64,000 nucleotides of DNA from Verticillium longisporum (GCA_019188255.1 JAETXT010000009.1:62001-126000); one strand, 5' to 3'; counted from the first letter of the stretch, positions 1 through 12,949 are shown. Made by a program: numbers and translations. The notes: a model not told the origin generated them from the sequence alone.

Positions 1-971
1 GGATGTACGGCCAGGATGGCTGGGCTTGAGAGCAGAGACCTGGCTGGGGTGTCCTCCGCTCTCATCCGGACCGTCAAGCAGCTGGCAGCAGCGAACGGAA
101 TGCAGTCCACACACCCGTCATTTGCAAGGTGTGTGCTGCTGACTCGTCCCCCCTTCTCACCCCCCAGCGTCTCCATTTCCGTCTCTTCCACTGGTGTCCC
201 AGAGGTCCTCGATCTCTAGATCTCGTGGCCCCCTCTTCCTTCCCTTCTCCTCCGCAATCCCGCCCATCAGCCAGACGACGCAACACAGGTTCCCACGACA
301 TCGGCACAATACACTCGCTTTTGCCGATTAAGAGGAGGATACTTCCTGGACAACACTCGACGCTACGACGTTGAGATCCCGATCACCCAGCCCACGCCTC
401 GCTCGCTCCCAGTCATCTGACGTTCCATCGGGCGGAAGTCCCCTGAAGTACAGGCCCTGAATACGGACACACGGCATACGAGCTGGCAATATCCGAGTCA
501 TAACCCAACCACAACCTGCCTGGAGAGAGAATCTGTCCGATTTGCCTCACGACCCCCTTTGCCGACATCGTCTTCTCCGTCGCTCTCCTGTCGACGTTGT
601 CCTCGCTTTCGACATCGAAAACGCCCGAGCGAGCGTGACCGTCGTCGACTCCTCATTCCAGTCCCATCGCCGACTGTTCCCTCGAACCGTATCACAGCAT
701 CTGCTGCCGCCATCTCCGACCGAGCCCCCCATTGCCCCCGCGCCCTGGCCTACCGCTATAGCCGTCTGTCGCGACCATTTGGCGTCGTACCATCTTCACT
801 GCGTTCCGTTCTGCTCGATCAGAGCATCGAATACACTCGACCTCGCGTCACAAGATTGCCAGCACCACCAGCCGAGCCGGACTTTTCGGTACTTGGACGT
901 CGCGTCGATCTCATTCTCTGTTTGATCTACCTTGTCTTTGTACTTTGTTCCTGTAGCATATCACCTTCACA
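1..971. other. Upstream non-coding region of the CFEM-like gene
   Basis: No reading frame here looks like a real protein. The stretch is CT/CA-rich, as expected for promoter and 5' leader sequence of the gene starting at 972. Nothing else is recognised in it. Confidence 0.5.
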
Positions 972-1812
972 ATGGGTAAGTAGAGAAGGTCTTGCTCCAT
1001 GTCGCTGTCGTGTGGCGTACTAACAGATCCCCAGCTCAAGTAGCTCCCCCTTCAACGACTATCATCCCCTTCGCGAACCTGCCCGCCTGTGCGCTCAACT
1101 GCGGTGTTCTCTACGATGCGAACGGCGGCTGTGTGCCCCCAGCATCCGGCAACAGTGTCGACAACAACTGTTTCTGTGACTTTGCTCCCCTTCAGCCCTT
1201 CAAACAGGGCTCCGTGTCAGGCCCTTGCGACGCGGCTGGCTGCGCTGCGGCCGACCTGACGAGCATTCAATCATGGTACACCAGCTATTGTACCGCCGCG
1301 CTCGGTGACTCTCAGCCCACCGTCACTACGCCCACGGGCACCGGCACCGGCACGTCCGCGTCCTCAACACCTACAGGTGGCAGCAGCGCGGGCAGCTCGG
1401 GTTCCAGCTCAAGTTCCAGCTCAAGTGGCGGCGGCGGCGATTGGTGAGCATTGCTACGTTCTTGTCCGATATGTGCATTCAGGCTGACGTGTATGTCTAC
1501 AGGATCTCCAACCACTGGCGCTGGGTCATCGCTATTGTCATTCTCATCGTTGGTATCGCTGGTATCTGGATCGGCGCCTGCATCTGGCGCCGTCGTTACC
1601 TCAAGCGCAAGGACCGCTCCAACCAGTTCGGCAAGCACACTTCGGCCACGGCCTTCCCAGCCCACGGCGGCTCCAGCGCTCACGTCCCCGGTCCCGGTGC
1701 CACCGAAGCCCAGAGCGGCCCCGGCATGTTCATGCCCAGCGCGGCGCCAGGGCCCTATGAGGAGAAGCCCAAGAAGGAGAAGAAGAAGTGGATTGTCAAC
1801 CAAAGGACATGA
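972..1812 (+). CDS. CFEM-like cysteine-rich single-pass membrane protein
   Basis: Three exons: 972-975, 1035-1443 and 1503-1812, giving 239 codons. The first exon is only ATG plus one base; its 59 nt intron has a clear TACTAAC-like branch site. The ectodomain (about residues 10-85) has eight cysteines spaced C-x3-C-x9-C-x12-C-x-C-x16-C-x4-C-x15-C, close to the CFEM pattern. A Thr/Gly/Ser-rich linker follows, then one transmembrane helix (IAIVILIVGIAGIWIGACIW), a basic stop-transfer stretch and a proline/lysine-rich cytoplasmic tail. There is no hydrophobic N-terminal signal peptide, so insertion would have to rely on the internal helix. CFEM proteins act at the cell surface in adhesion, sensing or haem capture; the specific role of this one is unknown. 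Exon boundaries are inferred from splice consensus and frame. Confidence 0.82.
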
Positions 1813-2874
1813 CGAGTCGACCGAGTGCGAAGAGCTTTTTCTTGTTTTGGACAATCCATTGACAATTAACACATAACATCACATAAAAACATGCAAAGAA
1901 CGACCTAACACGGCCGGCTCACGAGATGGCGTTTTCACGGGAAAGGCGAACGGAGGCAAAACGGGGAGAAATCGCGTGCGCATCAGCGACCAACTATCCC
2001 CCCCGGGACCAACACCTCCCTCGCACCCAGCAATATACAGCAGCAGTAGACGGAAGGAAGCGGATCTTGTCGGGGACACACACAGACACGGCCATTTTGT
2101 TTTTCTCTTTGTTGGAACTATAAGGAAGGCAGCACCGCCTTGGGGGACACAATTTCGCATGTCCCCGCGCCGCTTCAGCCTCTCTCGGAGCTGGTTTTTG
2201 GATCTTCCTGGCGCGCGGGCGGTCTTTTCACACGGGATCGGGCGATGGTCGAAAAACCTTCCAGCATCGTCATTCATATATTCTTACCCTGCTCACAACA
2301 ACCAATTTCTTCATCAAACGATTCGAGCCCGTCGTGCGCATATGCACGCAAGCGGCCTCCTCGCACCAATGACTTACCTTGCCCAAGGCCACGCACCACA
2401 CAGCCTTGCCTGGGTTTCCTAGGCCTTGACCAGGAGTGACGAAGCCTAAGAGCTACGCTTGGCGACTTTTTGTTTACCTATCTACCACACATTTCTCTGC
2501 CGTTGAATTAGATATCTCTGTACTGGTGAATTGCACCAGGATTGTTCACTTTTGACATTGAAACAAACCGCGACTTTGTGTCTCTCGACGAATTAGGGGT
2601 ATTGATAATCTATGCATGCCAGCCCTGAATGCTGCGTCGTGTGTCTCTATGCCCAAAGTCCCCATCGAAACGTCATCATTCCCCGCCTGGATGTGTTACC
2701 TCTGAGTCTTGTGTCTTGCCTCAAAGAACGCGTGCCCGCCCTTTCTTCAGTCGCGCAGTCCTGCAGGTCTCACAGCCCAAAGCTCTCCCTGCGTTGCGCT
2801 ACAGACTCGAACACGTCTAGAACCTCGGCGATCGCTTCCTGCACCAACACCTTGCCGTCGCGGATCATGCTGTC
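1813..2874. other. Convergent intergenic region
   Basis: Lies between the 3' ends of the CFEM-like gene and the debranching enzyme. Short open frames in it show no protein-like composition, and no element is recognised. Confidence 0.5.
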
Positions 2875-5800
2875 CTACTTGGACCTCGTGGGCAGAGTGA
2901 GGTTCCCCGCGACACCACCTTGCTCCTCTGCAGCATCCATGTACAGGTCGATCAAACATCCGGCCGACCAGGCCTGAGTGGGCGACTGAAGAAGCCGTTA
3001 GCTCACACTGCTGCTTCCTTGGGGCATCGTCATGGTCACTTACCGAATCACCACAGTACTCTCCATTCTTGTGAGTCAGCTCCTGCAAGCCGGCCCACGG
3101 GCTCTCCTGAATCATTTTCTTGCAACCCATAAGCCTCCTCGTCACTTGTTGGTAGGCCTCGGTCCTGCCAGCGTCGGTGTCACGCCTCTTGAGATCAAAC
3201 TTCAGTAGCGCACGCAGGAAGAAGCCCGTTGGCCACAGCCATTCGGGACCTTGATGGTAGTTGCGGCCCTTGGATGTCGCAAAGTCCTCGCTATCCTCGC
3301 TGTTGACGTAGTATGGCCTGTAGTTGAGGTCGGCAGGGTCAAGCGTAGCCATACCTGTGGGACCGCGAAGGACCGTGTCGGCGAGGTTGAGAGCCTGCAT
3401 GGCGTGAGAGGGGTCAAAGAGCTGAGGAGCCACCGTCATGGCAATGGGGAAGTTGGGTCGCAGCTGATAGTCCTCGTACTCCTTGCCGGAACGGTACAGA
3501 TCCTTGTACATGCCTCGGCGGTTGACGACTGCCGGGTTCACATCGTACTTCGCATCCTCATCGGAGGAGAGAGGCACAAAGTAGCACCGCTCAAAGTTTG
3601 CCTGTAGAATGTCCGCCCAATCGGCAAAGCTGATGGAAGAGGAGTCGGCCTTCTTGACGGACGAGTACTGATACTTCCCCTCGCTGCTGAGCTTAGCCAG
3701 CCACGCGAGCGTGCTGTACAGAAGACCAGTGATCTCCACAGCGGCGCCATCACGAGGTGTGCCAGGCACGCCCTTGGAGCCCGCGCGGACGCTCTCGCCC
3801 ATCTTGTCCATCCACGTACCGCAGTTGTTCTGGTTACCACCAAAGACCATGCCGTTTTCCCAGTCAACCTCGATGGCGATAGTGAAGCCTTCGTCTTTCA
3901 TCTGGCTGTCGATGCCTGGGCCAGCATTGGCCTCGCGGTATGCCATGCCCGTGGCGTGCCTCTGCAATGCTTCCTGAATAACATCCTCAATGGTGCTCTC
4001 TTGTGAGTACGCTCGCGAGTCCTCTGTATCGAACCAAGTGTCATCGTACGGGAGGAAGCGGCGCTTGACGATGGTCTTGAGGAAGTCAACACCTTCTGGC
4101 GCATACTTGACATAGTCCTGAATGCACTGCAGGAAGAACCAGATGGAGTCGCGTGAGTTATACCGGGGCGCATTGCCACTGCTGAGGAGGTTGGGGATCT
4201 GACCGTGCTTCAAGACGCTGGCGAAGGCCACAATGTGCTCCTTTGCCTCCTCAAAGCGACCGGTGCCGAGGTACAGACCACGGAGCGAGATGAAGACGTC
4301 GCGACCCCAGCATCGTGCCCATTCGACGGCAAAGTGGGGAAGGCCTGCCGCGAGAGAAGGCACCAACTTTTTGGGATATAGAGATCCAGACTTGACAAGG
4401 CCTGTCTGCTGAACGCCAACCATGGCAAGGCTTTGCAGGAACCACTGGCCTTGACCCACGTTGGCGCTCATCAGCTCAATGCCGCGCTCGCAAGCTGCCA
4501 TGTAGGAGGTCCTGAGGAGAAGGCCGAAGTATCGCGGAAGGAGGAAGCTTGGGATCTGTCGCAGGGCATCAAATCGCTCTTTAAACCAGTCGGCGGGCTT
4601 CTTGAGGGCCTCCTGCCCAGGCTTCTTGGCTGCGCGCTCCAGCCGGCCGACGATGTAGTCAAGGGCCCACTGGCCATCTCGGAGATGCTGACACAGGGGA
4701 TGAGCGAGGTTGTTCTCGGGGATGATATCTTTCAAAAGACTCCACCAGCCCTGGAGGCCGGCATACACCAGCTTGCCGTGGCCAGGAATGTCGTAGCAGC
4801 CATCCGCTCCATCGCTGCCATCCCTCTCCTCAGCCTCACATTTGTAGAGGAGAAAATTGAGATCGATAAGGCTCAGGTCAGCAAATGCCTTCTTGGCACC
4901 AGACGTGACGTAATTGTCAAGGCCAGCAGAGTGTTCGGCAGCGGGAATCCAAGTCTCAAAAAGCGCGATGCTTCCGGGAGGGAACTTGTCGCGGACTGAG
5001 ATGACAGTCTCATCGCCCTTGACTTCCATGCGAATACCAGGCACATCAATGACGCGGCTAGGTAGGCCTCTGAGGTACTTCTTGTCTTCGAGGACTTCCT
5101 TTGTTGCCTCCTCGCTAGTATCCACCTCAAGCATCCAGCTTCCGAGGTGGCGAGCCCGCGTGCCGCCCAGATGGACAGCGTTGAACGCACCGTTTCCGTT
5201 GCCGTAACCGGGGAACGCTGTGTGTGCGATGAGGAAATAGCCCTTCCTCGACTCGGGGTGAACCCTGTGAACAGTGATGTACTGGTCTTCGTGGTGGATG
5301 TGAGTTTCGTCATAGCCATCCTTGCCCATGAGGGTGTGAATCTGATTAAGCAGTTTCTTGATGCCACCAATTCCGTTCTTACCGCCGCCCACTTTGACAC
5401 CCTTGGAAGATGATTCGGATGTGTAGAGCCTCGTCTCGTTCACGAGATCCACGAGCTTCGGGTAGATCTCGTCGTAACCCATAACACTTCCGGTGGCACT
5501 AGCACACATGTTGACCAGGGCTGCATTGGGCAGCGTGTCTCGTGCATCGCGCTTCTGGGCTGGAGTCTCGTTGTCGTGGGTGCAGTCCATGAAGAGGGCG
5601 TGAACGGGCACGGGTTTAATCTTGCGAACAATCTCGCGGGAAGACTGTGAGTTACCATTGGCGGGTTCGCCAGGAGATCTCGGGGGGCTGGCAGGCGACT
5701 TGGGGTCGGCCCTCGACAACTCGTCCACTTCAAAGCTGCCAATAGGGCGTCCTCCGTGTCTGTGTACCAGTCTGCTGAGCTCTCCCGTGCTCCACGCCTG

Positions 5801-7738
5801 CATGGCCTCACGGATCAGGGAGCTGAGACCGAGCCTCTTAACAAAGACGTAGTCCATCTCTTCAGAACCGCTGAATAGCTCAGCCACAACGTAAAGGTCT
5901 GGTCGCACGCGACGCGCCTCATCGAGTATGTGCTCAGCGACGTGCAGGGGAGTGGAATGGCAGTTGTCTATGCGGAAACCGGCAAAATACTTGGCAAGCA
6001 TGCGAGCGTACTTGGTCATGTAATCCCAGAGGAAGGGGCTGTCTTTGGGTCCGCTGCCATAACGAAGCTTGACACAGTCGCCCCAGACAATGACCTCGCG
6101 CCTGAGGTACACTCGGGAGTCAGGCCCGGCATTGTCTATGAGGGCATTGCCGGCCCAGACCCAGCCATTGTTGGCAAGCGACAGCTCTTCCTTCTTGTGT
6201 TTGGATGTAGTGGCATTTTCGGGCAGTCGCGTAAAGTACGACTCGATGAGAGGGTTCTTCTCATTGATGGGTCCCATTTTCGGACCGTGCTCGTCCAGGC
6301 GACAGTATTTGATGCGGTTGAAAAGCTGGTCCAGAATCACAGCAACCTCGTCGTCGTACTCCTTGTAGAAGGGCAGATTGACCTCGTCGAGGACAGCGAG
6401 AATCTTGGTCTTGGCAGCCGCCTGGTCCGGCGTCGGACCAGAATTGCCTTCATAGCGGCCAAAGATGGCCGACAGAAGACCAGCGGCGACCTCTGGTTTC
6501 ACCCTCCTCCTGAAGCGTTCGCCAAGGCGGTTCTTGTTCAGCAGACCGTTTTTGATGAGGAACTGGGCCTGTTCTTTCTGTGGTGCCTCCTTAAGACCTA
6601 GTACACCGTCCGCACCCACCGAACTCTCGGGGAACTCCACCTTGCCGGCAACCCATGCATCGATAGCGGCGTCAACGTCGCGCTCCACGTCAATGGCGTA
6701 GTATTCCCAGAGGCGAATCTCGGCAATGACTTGCTTCTTGATGGCATCCATGACCTTAACAAGGTCGTCATTGCTCTTAAACTCGGTGGGCAGGCCAAGC
6801 TTCTCGAGATTTGCGCTGAGCTCCAGAAGCTTCGTGTCGAGCAGCCACGCAGACTCGAGCCAGGGCGCGGTCACAAGGTTGTAGCCCGAGTCGGGGTGTT
6901 CTTGCAGCCACTTACTATTATGCGCAGTGTGATTCAGGACAATGTCGGTCAGACTGAGCAGAGAGTGGTTCTTCTCGAGGCTATCAACCATGCCCTGTAC
7001 GTCCTTTTCGCCGCCAGGGAAACAATCAGGGTCCCAGCCCAGCTGATCGTACAGACTGTAGGGTGAATTAGATGCGCCGCGGACTTGCAGAGGCGTGAAG
7101 TGAATCATGTTGTAACCCCGGTCGCTGATGCCACGGAGGTGACGCTCCCAGTCGGTAGGGTATTTACCCATGAATTTGCTGATGACAGAATAAATGGACA
7201 GCGCAGGCAGCGGCAACGGCCGGCCGTCAAGAGAGAGGCGAGGGGCGACATCGATGTAGTAAAGAGGCGTCTTCTTGTGCGTTGTTTCTGTTTCAGCCTT
7301 GGAGCTCAGCTCGGCGGCGAGATCGGGAAGCTCGGCGTAGGTAGTGTAGAAAGCGTAGGCACCAGCTTGGAAGATGGGGATCGAGATTTCGATGGTGCGG
7401 TTGAAATCGGGTACGAGCCTGCGAGTTCCAGTCAATCTCAAGGCGCTGTAACGGTGCAATGAAGCACACAGGGTTACCACGCGTTCGCCGTGTGACCAGC
7501 GATCTTACTTGAATTCGCGGAACTTGTCTCTGCGAAACTCAGCACCCTGGTCAGGAATGTTGACCCAAAGACTGCCATGGCGACAAATAGAGGAGGTGCC
7601 CTCAATGGCGAAGCGAATGGTAACGGGTTCGTTGTTCTTGGGCGCTAGGTAGATGTATTCTCCGGCGATTTGGGGCGAGCCATCATCGTTCAGTGGCAGA
7701 AGGTAGACTTCGTTGGAGATCATGGTCTTGGGGATCAT
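2875..7738 (-). CDS. GDB1: Glycogen debranching enzyme (4-alpha-glucanotransferase / amylo-1,6-glucosidase)
   Basis: Complement of exons 7509-7738, 3044-7445 and 2875-2985, giving 1580 aa, a normal length for the eukaryotic bifunctional enzyme. It removes glycogen branches by moving maltosyl/maltotriosyl units and then hydrolysing the remaining alpha-1,6 glucose. The N-terminal GH13-type transferase half carries FRIDNCHSTP (nucleophile Asp near residue 570), VVAELFSGSE (acid/base Glu near 599) and FMDCTHDNETP. The C-terminal glucosidase half carries RCWGRDVFISLRGL and DWENGMVFGGNQNNCGTWMD. The 63 nt first intron joins REF to NALRLTG; the 58 nt last intron joins EYCGDS to SPTQAWSAGCL, a typical family C-terminus. 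ATG 7738 is used; a second in-frame ATG at 7723 is possible. The frame is intact throughout. It is divergent from the glycerol-3-phosphate dehydrogenase gene. Confidence 0.96.
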
Positions 7739-10700
7739 GGTCAGCAACTGTGATGGAGGGAGCTTCGTGCCCCACGGACGTCGACAGGATCCAAGAGAGC
7801 TTCGCAGCGTGAAGGCATCCAGCTGTCGGAAGGGACGGAGGAGGCAGCCAAGAGTACAAGAAGGAAATCGGAGGACAAGTTCAGACGGACATAGGAGCGA
7901 AATGGGGTAATATGTGGCCGGCCGGTAGGGTAGGGCAAAAAGGCGGTCGCAGAATGGACGGTGTAGCAACCGGGGTGCGGAAGTAAAGTGATGATATGAT
8001 GATGGAGGATTATGTTGGAGGAGGGCTGAGCTGTATGGTAGCTCACACGTGGCGGGGTAGGGTATAGGCCGAGAGGAAGACAATGGAGAGGACGGAAGGC
8101 ACAGATGAGACGCGAAACAATCTCGTCTGGTCTGATGCTTGTGGCGCCAACAGTCCAGCAAGCTTTGCCTGCCAAGAAGACCGAGGGGAGGGGGTTTGAG
8201 CAGAGCTCTTGCAGAGTTCTTCGCTGGCGTCGCCGTCCCAATCTGAATGCGGCATGGGGGGCGCGGTTCTGCGTGGAGGTGAGGTGAGCTCAGCTTGCAG
8301 GAAGGCGGGAGCTACCCTGGGCCTTCTTTGCCTGTCCTGTCAAGCGAGTCCTTGAAGGGAGGGGCCGGGATTCCATGGTGAAGCGAAGGTACAAGGGGAT
8401 CGGCAGGGCTGGGCTACTTCCATGGCACCATACTGCCGTCTGTTGGGGGCATGTAGGCGGCCAAGCGAGCAGTCGCACTCGCGGTGACGGTGAGGCGAGG
8501 GAAGGTGAGGTGATAAAGCCTAGCGCTGTGCCACGGCCTAGCACTGGCCTAGCAAGCCAACTGTAGGTTTATTTGCTTTCGTGCCTTGTTGACGCGCGCA
8601 AGTGAAGAAGCCTGCGACCGTGTCTCGGATGTCTTGGGGGAAGGGAAGGTAGCTTTCTGGATAGGAAGTTTCGGGCATGCGCTTACCTCCTGGTTCATGG
8701 TGTTTTGCTTGTGAACAAGTTGAGCGAAAGATGCGCCGACACTGCCGATGCTCCGATTGTTCCGCTCCGTTGGAAATATTCGCTGGCTGAAGACACGAGA
8801 AGATGATGGGTAGCAACTAAAAGTAGCTGCTGGAACGAGGGGGCTGAGGTAGGTAGGCGAGATAGCGAGCAATTGCCTGCTTGCTGGAAGATTTCGCCAG
8901 TCCCAACCTCGATCGCATCTCTGATCGGCCGGAGTCTGAGCTCCCCCTCCTCTCCCTCGCAGCACCGACGTCATGCCACTTAGCGAGACGGCTTTGGGCT
9001 TAGTGTTGGGTATTTCCCGCACAGGCCAGACGGGCCAGACTCGACAGACTCTCCAGACGCTGTGACATGAGAGGGGCCCGCCCCGCTGCTGGCACCCAGC
9101 TCTGGCAAGTCTGGCCTAGCGCTCTGCCATGTGCGTCGTGTTCCTGGCACCATCGACCGATGAGTTCCGTGGTCGGGGCCTCGCGAGCGCTTCCCAGCAA
9201 TCGGAATGACGATCTCTTGGAGCCTCAAATGCTGCCCGAGAAAGAGGGAAAATGTCACAGGGGGTCGTAATTGGATGAGACAGTCGCATCGAGCGAGCGC
9301 TGTTGCTGGCACCAGGCTGACATGAGAGGGGAGAAACGCCGTCGATTATCCGATGTGAGAGGTGGCCGTCGGGTGCAATGCGCCAAGCTTCTTTTCGGAT
9401 CGTCAGCACGCCTGGAAAAGCTTGGGTGGTTGCTTGATGTGGCAGCAAACCTGCTTTGCTGGGGGGAAATCCTACAGGCGACGAAATGGAAGGATTGAGG
9501 TGCTCGGTGTCTATGTGTTTTGCAGCGGGCGATGCTGCGTCTTTGCTTGTCGCTCTCATCTCATACAGGAGCGCACTTGAGCGCCCTCATTCGAAAGGAC
9601 TGTATTGATTCCTTCAATCATGTTTGATGCTCCCGAAACACGCTTCTTTTTTTGAAGCAGAGCATTGTCGAGTAAAACAGATCGCAGTTGAAGAAATGTG
9701 AGTCGACGACGTGGGAAAGACGCGGAATTGGTGATCCGGAGGTGGACAGCCCAGCGGGTTCTGTGGTCTTTGGACTTTCTTCTCAGCATGATGGCCCATC
9801 ACGAGCGAACGACCGAGAGCCTCGGGAAGTTCCGATTGACTTTGCAACACCTGACGACGGCGCCGAGCGGCATGGCAAGGCCACCGAATGTCGCCAAACG
9901 TAACCAGCGTTTGGCCTTCTCGCCACTCGGGATTGCCAGGCACAAGGCACGGCCGACCGACGATCCCTCCCAACCAAATCAAAGCCGACATGTGAAAACC
10001 CATATCTGAGCCTACAACGGCCCAGCACGGGGGACCCGAAATAAATTTGGAAAGATGCGCGCGGCATTCGCCTCGCCTTCCGAGCCTCTAGGGGGCCTCC
10101 ACCACGGACGGCACTGCCGATCCACGGCACCAATCAATTTGATAGTCTAATAGAGGCTCCTAATAAGCTCACCCTCGGTTCATAGGCATGCCTGTGAAAA
10201 GCCCAGGCTTCAGTTGTCGGCACCAAAAGGTAACGAGGTAGGGGGACAAAGAACAGGTAGTAGGTCATCGGTCAATTGGCGCATGAGCTGCCTCGGCCAG
10301 CGAAGATTCGACGCCTCGCCAGCCCAGCCGAGGAGCAACACACAGCACTGGCGCTTGCCTGACAGCGTTCGATGGTGCTCAACCCCTGCCCTTTTCGTTG
10401 GGCGACCTTGCCCTCTACAGCAGGCGGTCAGCCGTTCTGCCCTTGCCCCCCTTCTGCGTCATGGGTGCCGTTCCACTGAAGCTCAACGCCTGTGACGGCG
10501 ACTCGATAGCGGGCGGGCCGTTTGGAGGGAGGGTCCCAGTCTCGTGCTTGCGCTGGTTGCGCCGAGGACGCCTGGCTGGAGCAAGCCACGACACCACCTA
10601 TACTGAGCACACACATGAGCAAGCGACAAGACCCTTATATCCATCTTTCCTTCAGCTCGTGGCGATATTTGTCTAGAACAGCGCCTTACGCCAGGTTCCC

Positions 10701-10792
10701 CCGCCTTCACCTCCACAATCAACCCTCCCTCTGCCGGCCCTGCTTATAACGGCTGCCATCCTCTCTCCATCACGCCAACGCCGTGATACCAC
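7739..10792. other. 3 kb divergent promoter region
   Basis: This lies between the starts of the debranching enzyme (leftward) and glycerol-3-phosphate dehydrogenase (rightward). Several open frames of 60-150 codons occur on both strands but look like chance frames: low complexity, no motifs and mutually overlapping. AGGGG/CCCCT motifs are scattered through it. I see no RNA gene or transposon. Confidence 0.55.
10090..10452. promoter_or_regulatory. Cluster of STRE-like AGGGG/CCCCT motifs upstream of GPD
   Basis: AGGGG occurs at 10090 and 10240, and CCCCT at 10383 and 10448, within about 700 bp upstream of the GPD start. Such pentamers are the stress-response elements bound by Msn2/4-type factors in yeast, where GPD1 is osmotically induced. 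They are short enough to occur by chance, so function here is only an inference. Confidence 0.25.
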
Positions 10793-12292
10793 ATGCTTTT
10801 TCGCCTCTCCTCGATACCCCTCCACACATCGTCACTCGCAAGAGCAACTGGCTACCGTACTCGCCCTCTCCGCATAATCACCCGTCGAACCTATACAACC
10901 ACCATCAACATGGCGACGCTCGGCCTCGACACCACGAAGAAGCACAAGGTGACCGTTGTCGGTTCCGGCAACTGGTAAGTGCAGCCTGCCTTGTCATGAT
11001 GCCCACGCCTTGTCTGACGTACCACCAGGGGCTCTACCATTTCCAAAATCGTTGCCGAGAACACCAAGGCGTTCCCCGATATCTTCGAGGAGGAGGTCCA
11101 GATGTGGGTGTACGAGGAGGATGTCGCTCTGTCCGAAGACTCTCCCTACTACGACTCGGCCACGGGTTCCTCGCCGCAAAAGCTCACTCACATTATCAAC
11201 ACGCACCACGAGAACACAAAGTACCTGCCTGGGGTCCGTCTGCCGACAAACCTGATTGCAAACCCCTCGGTCGTCGACGCCGCCCGCGACGCTACAATTC
11301 TCATTTTCAACCTGCCCCACCAGTTCATCGGCAAAGTCTGCGACCAGCTGCGCGGCAATATTCTCCCCTTTGCTCGTGGCATCTCCTGCATCAAGGGCGT
11401 CAATGTCTCAGACGACGGTGTCTCCCTCTTCTCCGAATGGATCGGTGATGGTCTCGGCATCTACGTTGGTGCCCTGTCCGGCGCCAACATTGCTTCCGAG
11501 ATTGCTGCCGAGAAGTGGTCCGAGACGACTATCGCATACGACCCGCCCCCAATGGACAACTCGCGCGTGCCCACCCCGCGCGCGACCTCGCGGACCGCAT
11601 CGCCCGGCCCTGCCTCGCCGACGGTTGCCCAGCAAGCCGCCAACGGCGCCAACAAGATTATCGCCGGCCTCCAGGCTATGACACCTGTTTCACTGCACCA
11701 CAAGGATGCCCGCGGCCGAGCGTCCAAGACGAAGCTCACGCCCTTCCCGGCTACCTACCCGCCCCTTGACCACGAGACGTTCAAGCAGCTCTTCCACCGC
11801 CCCTACTTCCACGTGCGTATGGTCTCCGACGTTGCTGGTGTGTCCCTCGGTGGTGCCCTGAAGAACATCGTCGCTCTGGCCGCCGGCTTCGTCGACGGCC
11901 GCGGCTGGGGTGACAACGCCAAGGCTGCCATCATGCGCATCGGCCTCCTCGAGATGGTTGCCTTTGGCCAGGCCTTCTTCGGCCAAACGGTCCGTCCCGC
12001 CACCTTCACAGGGGAGTCTGCCGGCGTCGACGATCTCATCACCTCGTGCCGCGGCGGCCGTAACTTCCGTTGCGCTCGCAAGGCCGTCCTCGAGGGCCTC
12101 ACCGTGCAGGAGGTCGAGGAGCGCGAGCTCAACGGACAGAAGCTGCAGGGCACGAGCACAGCCGCCGAGGTCAACAGCTTCCTCAAGGCCCGCGGGCTCG
12201 AGAAGGAGTATCCCCTCTTCACTGCCGTTCACGAGATCCTCGAGGGCCGCAACAGCGTGGACGACATTCCTCAGCTGGTGTCCGATAACTAA
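10793..12292 (+). CDS. GPD1: NAD-dependent glycerol-3-phosphate dehydrogenase
   Basis: Exons 10793-10974 and 11029-12292, 481 aa. It reduces dihydroxyacetone phosphate to glycerol-3-phosphate, feeding glycerol (osmolyte) and glycerolipid synthesis. Visible signatures are the Rossmann loop VVGSGNWG, split by the 54 nt intron; [23 protein letters not shown]; and the catalytic-lysine block [13 protein letters not shown]. Residues 1-39 are Arg/Ser/Thr-rich and lack acidic residues, like a mitochondrial presequence. A second ATG at 10910 begins a cytosol-like form ([13 protein letters not shown]). About 70 residues (roughly 232-301), rich in Pro, Ser, Thr and Ala, are inserted between the NAD-binding and catalytic domains. 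The core motifs make the assignment secure; which ATG is used is not known. Confidence 0.95.
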
Positions 12293-12949
12293 GGGGATGC
12301 GTCGAGGGTGTGCGGAGGTAATACGCAAGTGATGCATGTGGTAGATGACGGCTCATGCAGGCGGCAAGATGTCGCTCCACAGTCTCTCAACGTGGCGAGC
12401 AAAGGGTCGGGCACGAAGAGGCGTTCGGCTCAGAGGGGCGGGTGGGGGGGCAGGCCAAGGTTGAGGGTTAGTTGATATCCAGAATTGAATGCATAATGGT
12501 TTCGCTGTTCTACTTCCTGTTGTCCGGATCGTTTATCGTTGGTTCGTTACGCTGGTATGCCTGCCTATCTTACACCAGGCATCATAGACCTTTAGGCTTG
12601 CCGCCGATGAACTTGGTGCATGCTGCAAAGCGGTGCTGTATTCGATGTTGCTATGGAATTTATCATACTCCTAAACATCGCTTGACCCAAGTCGTTTAGT
12701 CTTGCAGCTCACCCTCTCCAGACCCCAGCCCTCCTTGGTGCTCGCCGGCGCCAAATACCTACGATGCGGCAGCACAATGCTAGCCATCCTCCACTTTTGA
12801 CCATTGAATCCTGCGGATCACGTCCTTGGGCAGCTCCCCAATGCCAGTTCAACTTGGATCACCTCGAAGCTCCCAGGTGTGTCCAAGTATCGGTTCCCTG
12901 ACCGACGATCCGGAACAAGCTTTTCTGGATAGAACGTCGTGCAAGCCGT
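12293..12949. other. Convergent intergenic region
   Basis: Separates the 3' ends of GPD and the methyltransferase. No credible coding frame or RNA gene is seen. Confidence 0.5.
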
